Assembly (NCBI GenBank): GCA_030535795.1
Contig: JAUNRE010000012.1
Coordinates: 1-41,577 of the forward strand
Length of the DNA stretch: 41,577 bases
Direction: 5' to 3'
DNA from: Akkermansia sp.
Lineage (GTDB): Bacteria; Verrucomicrobiota; Verrucomicrobiia; Verrucomicrobiales; Akkermansiaceae
In this document: one piece after another, positions 33,419 through 41,577 of the stretch
Layout: every line of letters begins with the position of its first letter
Position numbering within the stretch: position 1 is the first letter of the stretch
Translations under genes and position numbers: made by a program
Notes under the pieces: model-generated
Told to the model about the DNA's origin: nothing
Databases searched by the model: none
Seen by the model: the letters and a program-made list of their open reading frames with translations, nothing else

Positions 33419-34681
33419 ATGCAGCAGGCATTGGAAATCATGGCCCCTGCGGGGTCATTCGAATCATTGGCAGCGGCGCTTCGCGCCGGGGCAGACAGTG
33501 TTTACTTCGGCGTGGGTATGTTCAACATGCGCGCGCGCTCCACGGTGAACTTCACGCCGGAAGATTTGCCCAAGGTGGCTCGCCTGTGCCATGCCTGCAA
33601 TGCCAAAGCATACCTGACCTGCAATGTCATCATTTACGATGAAGAGACGGAAGCCATGCAGGAGCTGCTGCGGCAAGCCAAGGACGCGGGTATCGATGCC
33701 GTGATAGCGGCGGATTTGGCTGTTATCACCTACGCGCACAGCATTGGTCTGGAGGTGCACATCTCGGTACAGGCCAACGTGTGCAACCTTGCTGCCGTGC
33801 GATTCTTTGCTGCTTATGCCGATGTGATGGTGCTGGCACGCGAACTGAAGCTCAGCCAGATTCGCACCATCATCGATGGCATACGCCGCGAGAACATCTG
33901 CGGCCCCTCAGGTAAACAGGTGCGCATCGAAATCTTCGCTCATGGTGCCCTCTGCATCGGCATCTCCGGCAAATGTGGCATGAGCCTCACAGCCTACAAC
34001 CACAGTGCCAACCGCGGCCAGTGTTTCCAGCTCTGCCGCCGCAAATACCGCGTGACCGACACCGAGACAGGCTTTGAAATGGACATTGACAACCAGTACA
34101 TCATGTCCCCCAAAGACATCTGCACCATTCGCGTGATAGACCAGCTAGTCGAGGCGGGAGTAGCCGTCTTCAAGCTCGAAGGGCGCGGCCGCTCCGAAGC
34201 CTACGTCTCCACGGTCACTTCCGTCTATAAAGAGGCCGTCACCACATGCGCCCGCGGCGAGTGGAGCCCCGAAAAAGTGGCGGACTGGGAGGAGCGCCTG
34301 CTGCACGTCTTCAACCGCCAGTTCTGGCACGGCGGCTATTACCTGGGTGAAGAATGGGACACCTGGAGCGGCTGCTCCAACAGCCTGGCACTCGAACAAC
34401 GCCACCACCTGGGCCGCATCATGCGCTGGTACCCCAAGGTACAGGTGGCAGATATCCGGCTGGAGGCTCTGCCCCTCTCCCCGGGCGACAAAATCGAAAT
34501 CACCGGCCCCACGACCGGCATCGTACGCCTCACAGTGGCCGAGGTACGCTGCGATGATGAACAAGGCATCACACAAGTGGTACCGACCGTCCCCAAGGGC
34601 AGCCACGCCCTCGTGGCGGTGCCCGAAAAGGTGCGCCACGGCGACAAGGTATACTTGGTAACCCGCCGTAAATTGAAATAA
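33419..34681 (+). CDS. Peptidase U32 family protein (TrhP/YegQ-like)
   Basis: The 420-residue protein has the U32 family N-terminal TIM-barrel-like region (EIMAPAGSFESL, AGADSVYFG) and the signature block with HGALCIGISGKC...CFQLCRRKY. The cysteines in that block correspond to the conserved set of this family, which in TrhP is linked to prephenate-dependent formation of 5-hydroxyuridine at tRNA position 34. Older literature treats U32 members as collagenase-type peptidases. A C-terminal barrel-like domain (residues about 335-420) follows. The tRNA-modification role is the better guess, given cytoplasmic location and family phylogeny, but YegQ, YhbU and RlhA subtypes are hard to separate by eye. 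It is a single-gene unit. Confidence 0.82.
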   Translation: MQQALEIMAPAGSFESLAAALRAGADSVYFGVGMFNMRARSTVNFTPEDLPKVARLCHACNAKAYLTCNVIIYDEETEAMQELLRQAKDAGIDAVIAADLAVITYAHSIGLEVHISVQANVCNLAAVRFFAAYADVMVLARELKLSQIRTIIDGIRRENICGPSGKQVRIEIFAHGALCIGISGKCGMSLTAYNHSANRGQCFQLCRRKYRVTDTETGFEMDIDNQYIMSPKDICTIRVIDQLVEAGVAVFKLEGRGRSEAYVSTVTSVYKEAVTTCARGEWSPEKVADWEERLLHVFNRQFWHGGYYLGEEWDTWSGCSNSLALEQRHHLGRIMRWYPKVQVADIRLEALPLSPGDKIEITGPTTGIVRLTVAEVRCDDEQGITQVVPTVPKGSHALVAVPEKVRHGDKVYLVTRRKLK

Positions 34682-34728
34682 TAAGGCACTGAATTTGCCG
34701 AGGAAAAACGAAAGTTATCGGAAAACAC

Positions 34729-34757
34729 TTGACATTAGCAAGTGTTTCCATTAAGCT
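34729..34757 (+). promoter_or_regulatory. Promoter, obgE operon (leaderless geometry)
   Basis: TTGACA (34729-34734), 17-nt spacer, TAAGCT (34752-34757), 7 nt, ATG at 34765. The position of the -35 rules out a TTG start at 34729. Confidence 0.75.
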
Positions 34758-34764
34758 GCGCCCC

Positions 34765-35801
<1,037 letters not shown>

Positions 35802-35802
<1 letters not shown>

Positions 35803-36554
35803 TGAAAGTCGCCGTTCTCAGCGACATCCATGCTAATCTGGAGGCCTTGCAGGCCGTGCTGGCTGATGCGCAGCAACAACAAGCCGCAGAATATGTAGGG
35901 CTGGGAGATGTCATTGGCTTCAATGGCGACCCGGCTGCCTGTGTCGAGCTGGCCATGCCTCTCTTCAGCGCAGCCGTGCGCGGCAACCACGAGGAGGCTC
36001 TCCTGCACCGAGGTCTCTTCGGCGTACCGCTTTATACAGCCATGATGGACCGCACAGCGGCCATGCTCGGAGCTGAGCTTGTGGATTGCCTGCGCCCGCT
36101 GCCCCGCAAAATCACCCGTGGGGGCATCACCTATGTGCATGCCTCCCCCGCCCCCGAGGGCTGGCAACGCATTGCCACCGTGCCTGAAGCCCGGGCTGCC
36201 TTTGCTCAATTCAGCGGGGCTCTCTGCTTCTTCGGCCACACGCATCGCCCGGCGATTTTCTGCGAGAGTGCCGGCAAGGTAAGCCTCATTGCAGTGGTAT
36301 ATGATGAGGAGGGGAATTTCACCCTGCCGCTGGAGGAAGGCTGCCGCTACCTCGTCAACCCCGGCTCCGTCGGCCAGCCCCGGGATTTGAACTACCGCGC
36401 CGCCTATGGCCTTTACGACACGGAAACATCCATCCTCACCCTGCGCCGCGTGGATTACGATGTGGAAACAGCTGCTGCGAAAATTGCGCGAACCGGGCTG
36501 CCTGAAAGCTTTGCAGATGACCTGAAACGAGGCCACTCACCCACCGGCGACTGA
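35802..36554 (+). CDS. Calcineurin-like metallophosphoesterase (YfcE/MJ0936-like)
   Basis: The 250-residue protein is a metallophosphoesterase of the YfcE/MJ0936 group. Metal-binding motifs appear in order: SDIHANLEAL (D-x-H), GLGDVIGFNGDP (GD), RGNHEEA (GNH), a later VHASP, and FFGHTHRP (GHxH), then NPGSVGQPRD. The family hydrolyses phosphodiesters or phosphomonoesters with two metal ions and acts in the cytoplasm; the natural substrate is not known. The ATG overlaps the obgE stop (TAATGA), indicating translational coupling. The following gene overlaps its stop in the same way. Confidence 0.88.
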
Positions 36555-37060
36555 TGAAGCATCATTACAAACAACTACCGACGCGAATACTGGGCTATGC
36601 CCTTTGCTCCGCTGTGCTCGGTCCGTGGTCTCTGCACGGCATAGCGCGCCACCTCTACCCCCGCCTCAAAGAAGAATTGCAGAAGCAATACTACCCGGAA
36701 GCTACCAACTTCCCCCTGCTCTGGTGGGGCGCCTGGTTAATCGTCGGCGCTATCAGCCCTATCTTCAGCAGTGAGACGCATGCCCTGGCAGCCGCCATTC
36801 TCTACATTCTCAGCGGCTGGCTACAAGCTATTCTCTGCTATTTCATCATCCGGCTCTACCCGCAGGGGCTCCCGATGGTGACACCCACCTACCGACACTA
36901 TAAGCTCAATGAATGCATGGAGGTCTGGCTACCGGCCACCATTGCTCTTCCTCTGCTTCTGCTCGCCGGTGGCTGTGGCGTAGGCACCTGCCTATTGGCC
37001 GCCTTTCTTGTGGCTGTAGTCGCCGTGCTGCTGAGTGTGATTCCGTTTCTGAGACGTTGA
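36554..37060 (+). CDS. Membrane protein of unknown function
   Basis: The 168-residue protein is mostly hydrophobic, with four to five likely membrane segments: residues about 12-30, 55-70, 77-100 and one or two in 122-165. A charged loop with HLYPRLKEELQKQYY lies between the first two. No family is recognised. It is the third gene of the obgE unit, joined by a TGATG overlap, and ends before a bidirectional terminator. Confidence 0.72.
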   Translation: MKHHYKQLPTRILGYALCSAVLGPWSLHGIARHLYPRLKEELQKQYYPEATNFPLLWWGAWLIVGAISPIFSSETHALAAAILYILSGWLQAILCYFIIRLYPQGLPMVTPTYRHYKLNECMEVWLPATIALPLLLLAGGCGVGTCLLAAFLVAVVAVLLSVIPFLRR

Positions 37061-37098
37061 GGCCAACTCATTTTAGCAGCCCCTCCATCTTAACACAG

Positions 37099-37131
37099 AA
37101 AACCCCGCAACCGAAAAGGCTGCGGGGTTTT
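37099..37131. terminator. Bidirectional terminator between convergent units
   Basis: AAAACCCCGCA (37099-37109) pairs with TGCGGGGTTTT (37121-37131), with an inner CC/GG pair around the loop. It serves both the obgE unit (plus) and rplQ (minus). Confidence 0.88.
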
Positions 37132-37158
37132 CGTGAATCGGATTATTCAGCGCTTGGC

Positions 37159-37641
37159 TTACTTCTGCTCCTCGGCGGGGGCCTCGGTAGCGGGGGCTTC
37201 CTCAACAGCGGGAGCTGCGGCGGCGGGAGCCTCGGAAGAGCCGGTGCCCACGGTCGTGGTGGGAGCCACGGGAGCGGTGAGCTGGGGCAGGTCGATGATC
37301 TCGATGAGAGCCATGGGGGCGCTATCGGTCATGCGCTGGCCGAGCTTCACGATGCGGCAGTAGCCGCCCTGGCGATTCTTGGTAGCCTCGGCCACCACGC
37401 TGAAGAGCTTGGTGACAACCTTGGGCTGGGGCAGAGTGGCCAGAGCCTGACGGCGAGCGTGCAGAGTGCCGGTCTTGCCGAGGGTGATGAGCTTCTCCAC
37501 ATAGGGGCGAAGAGCCTTGGCCTTAGCCAGCGTAGTGGTGATGCGGCCGTGGGAAATGAGGCTGCAAGCCTGGTTGGCAAGCAGAGCCTTACGATGGGAG
37601 GCCGTGCGCTGCAGCTTGGCCTTTTTGACGCCGTGTCTCAT
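37159..37641 (-). CDS. rplQ: Ribosomal protein bL17 with an acidic Ala/Pro-rich tail
   Basis: bL17 sits near the exit tunnel of the 50S subunit. The first ~120 residues are canonical (MRHGVKKAKLQRT at the start, HRKALLANQ, GRITTTLAKAK, later GGYCRIVKLG). The last ~40 residues are a low-complexity Ala/Pro/Glu/Thr extension, making the protein 160 residues against about 120-130 in most bacteria. It follows rpoA by 64 nt, the classical gene order, and a perfect 10-bp tandem repeat with promoter-like features lies in the gap. Confidence 0.96.
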   Translation of the reverse strand: MRHGVKKAKLQRTASHRKALLANQACSLISHGRITTTLAKAKALRPYVEKLITLGKTGTLHARRQALATLPQPKVVTKLFSVVAEATKNRQGGYCRIVKLGQRMTDSAPMALIEIIDLPQLTAPVAPTTTVGTGSSEAPAAAAPAVEEAPATEAPAEEQK

Positions 37642-37646
37642 AGTCT

Positions 37647-37676
37647 TATATAATGTTGTATAATGTTGTTAATGAA
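37647..37676 (-). promoter_or_regulatory. Possible internal promoter of rplQ, overlapping a 10-bp tandem repeat
   Basis: Minus strand: TTCATT (37671-37676), 18-nt spacer, TATATA (37647-37652), 5 nt, ATG at 37641. The spacer and -10 overlap two perfect copies of ATAATGTTGT (plus-strand reading) at 37650-37659 and 37660-37669. The hexamers are imperfect. Confidence 0.35.
37650..37669. repeat. Perfect 10-bp tandem duplication upstream of rplQ
   Basis: ATAATGTTGT occurs twice in direct succession within the 64-nt rpoA-rplQ gap. One unit is about one helical turn. Confidence 0.8.
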
Positions 37677-37705
37677 GTTATTTTGTGCGATTAACGCCGA
37701 GGGCT

Positions 37706-38842
37706 TTACTCATCGAAGTCGTCCTCATCATCAAAGCCGTAGGCCTCGATGTTGTGGGAGATGAGAGCCTGCAGATCCGTAGCGCGGGGCTCGTCGGAGT
37801 CACGCAGGCGGGGCGAGCTGCCGGGGGCAGCCAGGAGCTTCGGGTCGAACTGCATGCCCAGGGACAGGCCGTGCTGCACGAGCTTCTCCTTAATCTCGTT
37901 GAGGGACTTCTTACCGAAGTTGCGGTACTTGAGCATTTCGCTCTCGGTCTTCATGGCCAGCTGACCAACGGTGGTGATGTTGGCGTTGTTCAGGCAGTTA
38001 GCGGCACGAACGGAAAGCTCGATTTCATTCACGCTCATGTTGAGCAGCTTGCGCAGCTGAGCGGTGTTGGCATCGGTATCGCCACCGGAAGCGCGGTCGA
38101 AGGATACGCGGCGGCTGTCGCTCTCCACGAACACGTCGAGGTGGTGGCGCATGATGCTGGCGGCCTGCAGCATAGCATCGTTGGGGCTCACGCGGCCGTC
38201 GGTCCAGACGTCGAGCACCAGCTTGTCGAACTCAGTCATCTGACCCACACGGGCGTTGTCCACAGCGTACTTCACGCGGGTCACGGGGGAGAAAATGGAG
38301 TCAATCGGAATCACGCCGATGGGGCGATCCTTGTCGTTGTTATCCTCGGCAGTGTAGAAACCACGCCCCACGTTCACCTCGAAGTCACAATCGAAGATGG
38401 TGCTCTGGTCGAGGTGGCAGATAACCTGATCCTTGTTGACAACGGAATAGATGTGGTCGTCCTGAATATCACCGGCGGTCACAACACCCTGCTTCGTCAC
38501 GCGAAGGGAGAGCGTGCGGGGCTCCTTGCCGTGGTGAGCAAACTTAATCTTCTTCAGGTTGAGGATAATCTCCGTCACGTCCTCCACCACACCGGGCAGA
38601 GAGGTGAACTCGTGCTGAGCGCCGGCGATGCGCACGCTGGTGATAGCGGCACCCTCCAGGGAGCTGAGCAGCACACGGCGCAGGGAGTTACCCAGCGTGT
38701 GACCGAAACCCGTCTCGATGGGCTCAGCGATGAAAGTGATATGATTGGGATCCTCGGGGTCCTCAATGCGCTTGAGGGTGTTCGGAATCTCGAAATGGGC
38801 CAACTCAATGACCTCCTGCTCGTTGTTCAGTTCGTCTGACAT
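37706..38842 (-). CDS. rpoA: RNA polymerase alpha subunit
   Basis: RpoA forms the assembly platform of RNA polymerase. The 378-residue product has the N-terminal domain with the GFGHTLGNSLRRVLLSS signature, followed by the second subdomain (DRPIGVIPIDSIFSPV, then RVKYAVDNARVGQ). The C-terminal domain (residues about 265-335, LSVRAANCLNNANI and KSLNEIKEKL) contacts UP elements and activators. It ends in an extra acidic tail rich in Asp and Glu. Upstream in-frame codons were rejected: the promoter lies inside them and the ATG at 38842 gives a normal start. The gene is followed by rplQ but not preceded by rpsM, rpsK or rpsD, which usually complete this operon. Confidence 0.97.
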   Translation of the reverse strand: MSDELNNEQEVIELAHFEIPNTLKRIEDPEDPNHITFIAEPIETGFGHTLGNSLRRVLLSSLEGAAITSVRIAGAQHEFTSLPGVVEDVTEIILNLKKIKFAHHGKEPRTLSLRVTKQGVVTAGDIQDDHIYSVVNKDQVICHLDQSTIFDCDFEVNVGRGFYTAEDNNDKDRPIGVIPIDSIFSPVTRVKYAVDNARVGQMTEFDKLVLDVWTDGRVSPNDAMLQAASIMRHHLDVFVESDSRRVSFDRASGGDTDANTAQLRKLLNMSVNEIELSVRAANCLNNANITTVGQLAMKTESEMLKYRNFGKKSLNEIKEKLVQHGLSLGMQFDPKLLAAPGSSPRLRDSDEPRATDLQALISHNIEAYGFDDEDDFDE

Positions 38843-38937
38843 GATTTGTGTTTGGTGTGACCGGGTTTCCCCCCATGCAAGCCAACTTCCGGAGAAATGG
38901 AGGACCAACGGTCGGTTTGTACAGCTTGCGCGGCGAG

Positions 38938-38966
38938 AGAATACACGTAATTTGCTCATTTTGCAA
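38938..38966 (-). promoter_or_regulatory. Promoter, rpoA-rplQ
   Basis: Minus strand: TTGCAA (38961-38966), 17-nt spacer, TATTCT (38938-38943). The predicted leader is about 90 nt, the longest in the window, and could hold a translational operator, though no clear structure beyond a short GACC-GTT-GGTC hairpin is seen. Confidence 0.6.
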
Positions 38967-39057
38967 GCCTTTTTTACAAAAATGTCGCATTTTGTTCCAT
39001 TTTCCGGCAATATCGGCATTTTTGAACACATTTTGCAGTGTAACAGAAAACAAAAGC

Positions 39058-39086
39058 TTGCGCGCGCGCAAGAAACATGATAGATT
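39058..39086 (+). promoter_or_regulatory. Promoter, CBM9/DOMON-like gene (leaderless geometry)
   Basis: TTGCGC (39058-39063), 17-nt spacer, TAGATT (39081-39086), 8 nt, ATG at 39095. The -10 excludes the upstream in-frame ATG at 39077. Confidence 0.65.
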
Positions 39087-39094
39087 GGGTGGGT

Positions 39095-39664
39095 ATGCAG
39101 ACGATTATTTCCCACGCCGCCTCACCGCAACCCCAGCGAATCACACAGGAATGGTACGGCAACACCATCACCCCGCACTTTGTGTACTGTTTCACCCATT
39201 CCGCCGATGGGCTGGAATTCTGCGCAGCCCGCAAAGCGCCTGCCCTTGTGCACCCGGAGGGTGTATGCGGCCACTTTCAGGCCGAGCTATGGCGCTACGA
39301 TGCCGCCGAGTTTTTCATTGCCACCCCGGACGGCTCACGCTACATGGAGTTCAACCTGAGCCCGAACGGCGCCTGGTGGGCGGCCGTATTCTGCGCACCG
39401 CGCCAAACGGCACCCGGCTTTGAAAACTGGATACCGGCAGGAGTACTGGCCACGGGCGAAAGCAAAAGTGAGGGCTGGATTTGCCGCGCGCTCATCCCCT
39501 ACACCGCACTCGAACAAGTCGGCATTGACATCAAGAACTGCAAGCTCACGGCAGCTGCCATTCTGAACTCACCGGAGCAGATTTTCCTGACGACGGCTCT
39601 GCCCTGCGACACGCAACCGGACTTCCACCGCCCCGATCTGTGGGAGACGGCACTGCTTTCATAA
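39095..39664 (+). CDS. CBM9/DOMON-like domain protein, no signal peptide
   Basis: The 189-residue protein looks like a single beta-sandwich of the CBM9/DOMON-like type. AELWRYDAAEFFIATPDG is followed by YMEFNLSPNGAWWAAVF and later RALIPYTALEQVG, the run of strands and aromatic residues seen in type-9 carbohydrate-binding-like domains. Such domains usually occur on extracellular enzymes, but here there is no signal peptide and no enzyme domain, so the protein would be cytoplasmic. The start at 39095 follows from the promoter. It is divergent from rpoA and closed by a strong terminator. Family assignment is by pattern and moderately secure. Confidence 0.68.
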   Translation: MQTIISHAASPQPQRITQEWYGNTITPHFVYCFTHSADGLEFCAARKAPALVHPEGVCGHFQAELWRYDAAEFFIATPDGSRYMEFNLSPNGAWWAAVFCAPRQTAPGFENWIPAGVLATGESKSEGWICRALIPYTALEQVGIDIKNCKLTAAAILNSPEQIFLTTALPCDTQPDFHRPDLWETALLS

Positions 39665-39683
39665 TGCCGCATTCCTCCGATTA

Positions 39684-39725
39684 AAAGCAGCACCTGCGGC
39701 TCTCTCATGTCGCAGGTGCTGCTTT
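39684..39725 (+). terminator. Rho-independent terminator
   Basis: A perfect 15-bp stem pairs AAAGCAGCACCTGCG (39684-39698) with CGCAGGTGCTGCTTT (39711-39725) around a 12-nt loop. It ends the CBM9/DOMON-like gene. Confidence 0.85.
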
Positions 39726-39893
39726 GGCGTACGTTTCAACTACTATGTGTGCACAAACTCGGGCACCCACAGGGAGACCATTTCGCAGGGTAGCGGGGCG
39801 TGTGTCTACTCATATATACGGCACCTCGCCCGATTTTCTTTCACCGATTTGTTAAAAAAATACAAAAAAGTGCAAAAAAAGGTAATTAGGGGC

Positions 39894-39921
39894 TTGAATT
39901 TGACAAGATGCATGATATACT
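39894..39921 (+). promoter_or_regulatory. Promoter, GreA-like gene
   Basis: TTGAAT (39894-39899), 16-nt spacer, TATACT (39916-39921), 10 nt, ATG at 39932. A-tracts at 39853-39879 directly upstream are suited to an UP element. The rest of 39726-39852 shows no gene or structure. Confidence 0.7.
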
Positions 39922-39931
39922 GTAATCACGT

Positions 39932-41577
39932 ATGCATGGTGATTTAGAAAAACTCGTACAGGCCGGCAAAATACCGGCCGACTTTGCAGCCAGGCTGGAT
40001 AAATTCTCGCCTGCCAACTACGTCATGCACCCGGAATGGGGTGTCGGCAAGGTAGAGGCATGGTCGCTGGCCAAGCAGCGCGTCAAGATTAATTTCGAGA
40101 AAAATCCCAATTACGTGATGGGCCTGAAGCTGGCGTTCAACCAGCTCACCCCCGTGCCCGCCGGGCACTTCCTCGTCACGTGTTTTGAAGACCCCGCCGG
40201 CTGCAAAGCCAGGGCTGAGGGGAAGGAAACGATTCTGGAGTTCATTGCCTTTGTGCTGAAGCACAACTACTCCCTGCGCGAAGGTGTGGAAGAAGTTTTG
40301 GAAATGCAGCCGGAGGATTTGGAGAAGTACCTCAGCGGCCGCGTTATTCCCGAAGAGAACTGGAAGAGCTGGTGGGAGAAAGCCCGCACAGCCATGCGCG
40401 ATGATCCCTGCTTCCGCCTGCCCACCAAGCGCGGCGAAGCCATTGTGACCCGCGAGGCAGGCAGCGCTGCCGAGGCTCTGCTGGCCGACTACACCGATGC
40501 CACCACGCTGGAAAGCTGCGTGCGCATCCTCGACCAGACCCGTCTGGACGTGCTCAACGGTGAATACGAGATTGCCGCCAAACTGGTGAAAGCCATGGAG
40601 GACGACATCGAGCGCGACCGCACCGAACCCCAGCACGTGCTGGAGCTCATCATCATCCGCGATGGCATTCTGGAAGGCACACACGGCAAAGACGAGGCCA
40701 AGCAGGCTGAGTTCGACGCCGCGCTGACCGCCGCAGGTGTGGACAGGCTCACCACCCTGGCCGACAAGCTGCAGACCATCCCCTCCGAGGAGTTGGTCAA
40801 CTACATCGGCGAGCTCTCCGTTGCCCGCCAGAATGCTGTTTACACCGCCCTGCCCGAGGCCTACCCGGACAGCTGGCTGGCCTACACCACCAACATCTTC
40901 CTCTTCGGCGGCGTAAAGGCCACGGCCGCAGCGGCAGACTTCATCCTCGCCAAGGGTGCCAAGGAGCAGCTCTTCAGCGATATCTCCAACGGCATCTCCC
41001 GCCAGAACCTGAGCCCCGACGTGCTCATCTGGGTGTGCAAGGAGCGTAATGGTGTAGCCAAGGAGCTTGTCGACAAGACCAAGATGGCTCTGGGCGCTGC
41101 CATTATCGCCGCCGTGGAACGCGACAGCGCCGAGGGTGGCCCGAACCGCGCCCTGCGCCTGCGTAACCTGCTCATGGATGACAAGGAGCTCGCCCCCGAC
41201 CTGGTGACCGGCATTTCCGAGCTGGAGGCTCGCCCCTTCGCCAAGGCGTTGTACGACTCTTCCGTACTGCCGGATTTGGATCGCAACCTTCTGCTGGCCA
41301 ACATGATGAAGGTACACCCCTCCCTGCAGGAGGTTGTACTCTCCCGCGTGCAGGTTAAGGAGAAGCAGAACCTCTACGTCTCCCTGCGCTCGTTTGCAGC
41401 CCGTAAGGCCGAGTACGAGGATATCATCAACGTGCGCATCCCCAAGAACAAGCACGACCTCGAAATCACCCGCGCCGAAGGCGACCTTCGCGAGAACGGC
41501 GGTTACCAGGACGCCAAGGCCACGCGCCAGGTGCTCATGCGCCGCTCCGAGGAGCTCTCCCGCCTGCTTTCCCAGGC
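39932..41577 (+). CDS. GreA/GreB-type elongation factor with a very long N-terminal region (partial)
   Basis: An uninterrupted frame runs from ATG 39932 through the window edge, giving the first 548 residues. The beginning (VMHPEWGVGKVEAW) resembles a small barrel of the CarD/Tudor type. The middle (about 90-490) is helical and repeat-like and not recognised. From about residue 511 the sequence becomes the GreA coiled-coil domain: EITRAEGDLRENGGYQDAK, with Asp518 and Glu521 at the positions of the catalytic GreA Asp41 and Glu44, followed by a coiled coil of the right phase. GreA rescues backtracked RNA polymerase by stimulating transcript cleavage. A GreA domain appended to a long N-terminal region is known from Chlamydia, consistent with PVC ancestry. 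The C-terminal FKBP-like half lies beyond the window. Confidence 0.85.
   Translation, partial: MHGDLEKLVQAGKIPADFAARLDKFSPANYVMHPEWGVGKVEAWSLAKQRVKINFEKNPNYVMGLKLAFNQLTPVPAGHFLVTCFEDPAGCKARAEGKETILEFIAFVLKHNYSLREGVEEVLEMQPEDLEKYLSGRVIPEENWKSWWEKARTAMRDDPCFRLPTKRGEAIVTREAGSAAEALLADYTDATTLESCVRILDQTRLDVLNGEYEIAAKLVKAMEDDIERDRTEPQHVLELIIIRDGILEGTHGKDEAKQAEFDAALTAAGVDRLTTLADKLQTIPSEELVNYIGELSVARQNAVYTALPEAYPDSWLAYTTNIFLFGGVKATAAAADFILAKGAKEQLFSDISNGISRQNLSPDVLIWVCKERNGVAKELVDKTKMALGAAIIAAVERDSAEGGPNRALRLRNLLMDDKELAPDLVTGISELEARPFAKALYDSSVLPDLDRNLLLANMMKVHPSLQEVVLSRVQVKEKQNLYVSLRSFAARKAEYEDIINVRIPKNKHDLEITRAEGDLRENGGYQDAKATRQVLMRRSEELSRLLSQ

Noticed and set aside
38776..38866. Upstream ORF in the rpoA leader starting with ATGGGG
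   Set aside because: It overlaps the rpoA start out of frame and ends inside rpoA, and its start context is not special, unlike the complete uORF before secA.
39944..41455. Minus-strand open frame of 503 codons at the window end
   Set aside because: It is antisense to the GreA-like gene, whose plus-strand frame has a promoter, a start and the GreA tip motif.

Overview
The window reads as chromosomal DNA of a Gram-negative member of the PVC superphylum, most likely a gut Verrucomicrobiota close to Akkermansia. Support: LPS synthesis (lpxA), lipoproteins and signal peptides, a secreted GH95 fucosidase-type enzyme of the kind used on mucin glycans, a very long SecA, and above all a GreA-type factor carried at the end of a >500-residue N-terminal region, an architecture known from Chlamydia. 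It is mostly housekeeping DNA with no insertion sequence, prophage or CRISPR array. The identification is inferred from gene content only.

Layout. 1-49: 3' truncated tRNA-Asn (minus). 188-2827: M50 membrane protease, aroC and a small membrane protein. 2946-5529: dnaB flanked by small minus-strand secreted, lipoprotein and unknown genes. 5671-7569: lpxA-gph-rlmH. 7810-15628: mutS, a YbgC-type thioesterase, a 1382-residue SNF2 ATPase and a thioredoxin-like gene whose signal peptide is broken by an amber codon. 15734-22609 (minus): secA with a 13-codon upstream ORF, argA, then a second unit of membrane protein, amidase lipoprotein and exported DUF1893-like protein. 22760-25529: exported PA14-like protein and metY. 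25606-28781 (minus): FHA protein followed by the GH95 enzyme. 28891-29901: unrecognised gene of mixed composition. 29904-33214: mnmA and divergent M3 oligopeptidase. 33419-37060: U32 peptidase-family protein, then obgE-phosphoesterase-membrane protein. 37159-38842 (minus): rpoA-rplQ. 39095-41577: CBM9/DOMON-like protein and the truncated GreA-like gene.

The most general observation concerns promoters. Nearly every transcription unit begins with a sigma70-type element TTGnnn-N16-18-TAnnnT. In about ten cases the start codon lies only 6-10 nt after the -10 box, with no Shine-Dalgarno, so the mRNAs should be leaderless or nearly so. This geometry also decides several start codons (GTG at 5529, ATG at 39095, 34765 and 24252). 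secA, rpoA and metY are exceptions with longer leaders. The secA leader holds a complete small ORF ending 2 nt before the secA start, a candidate translational regulator.

Gene ends are punctuated by hairpin terminators, several of them bidirectional between convergent genes. No clearly new multi-gene system is present. The items most worth following are the leaderless promoter architecture, the secA upstream ORF, the exported DUF1893 protein, the amber-interrupted thioredoxin-like gene, the FHA/GH95 pairing and the orphan gene at 28891.
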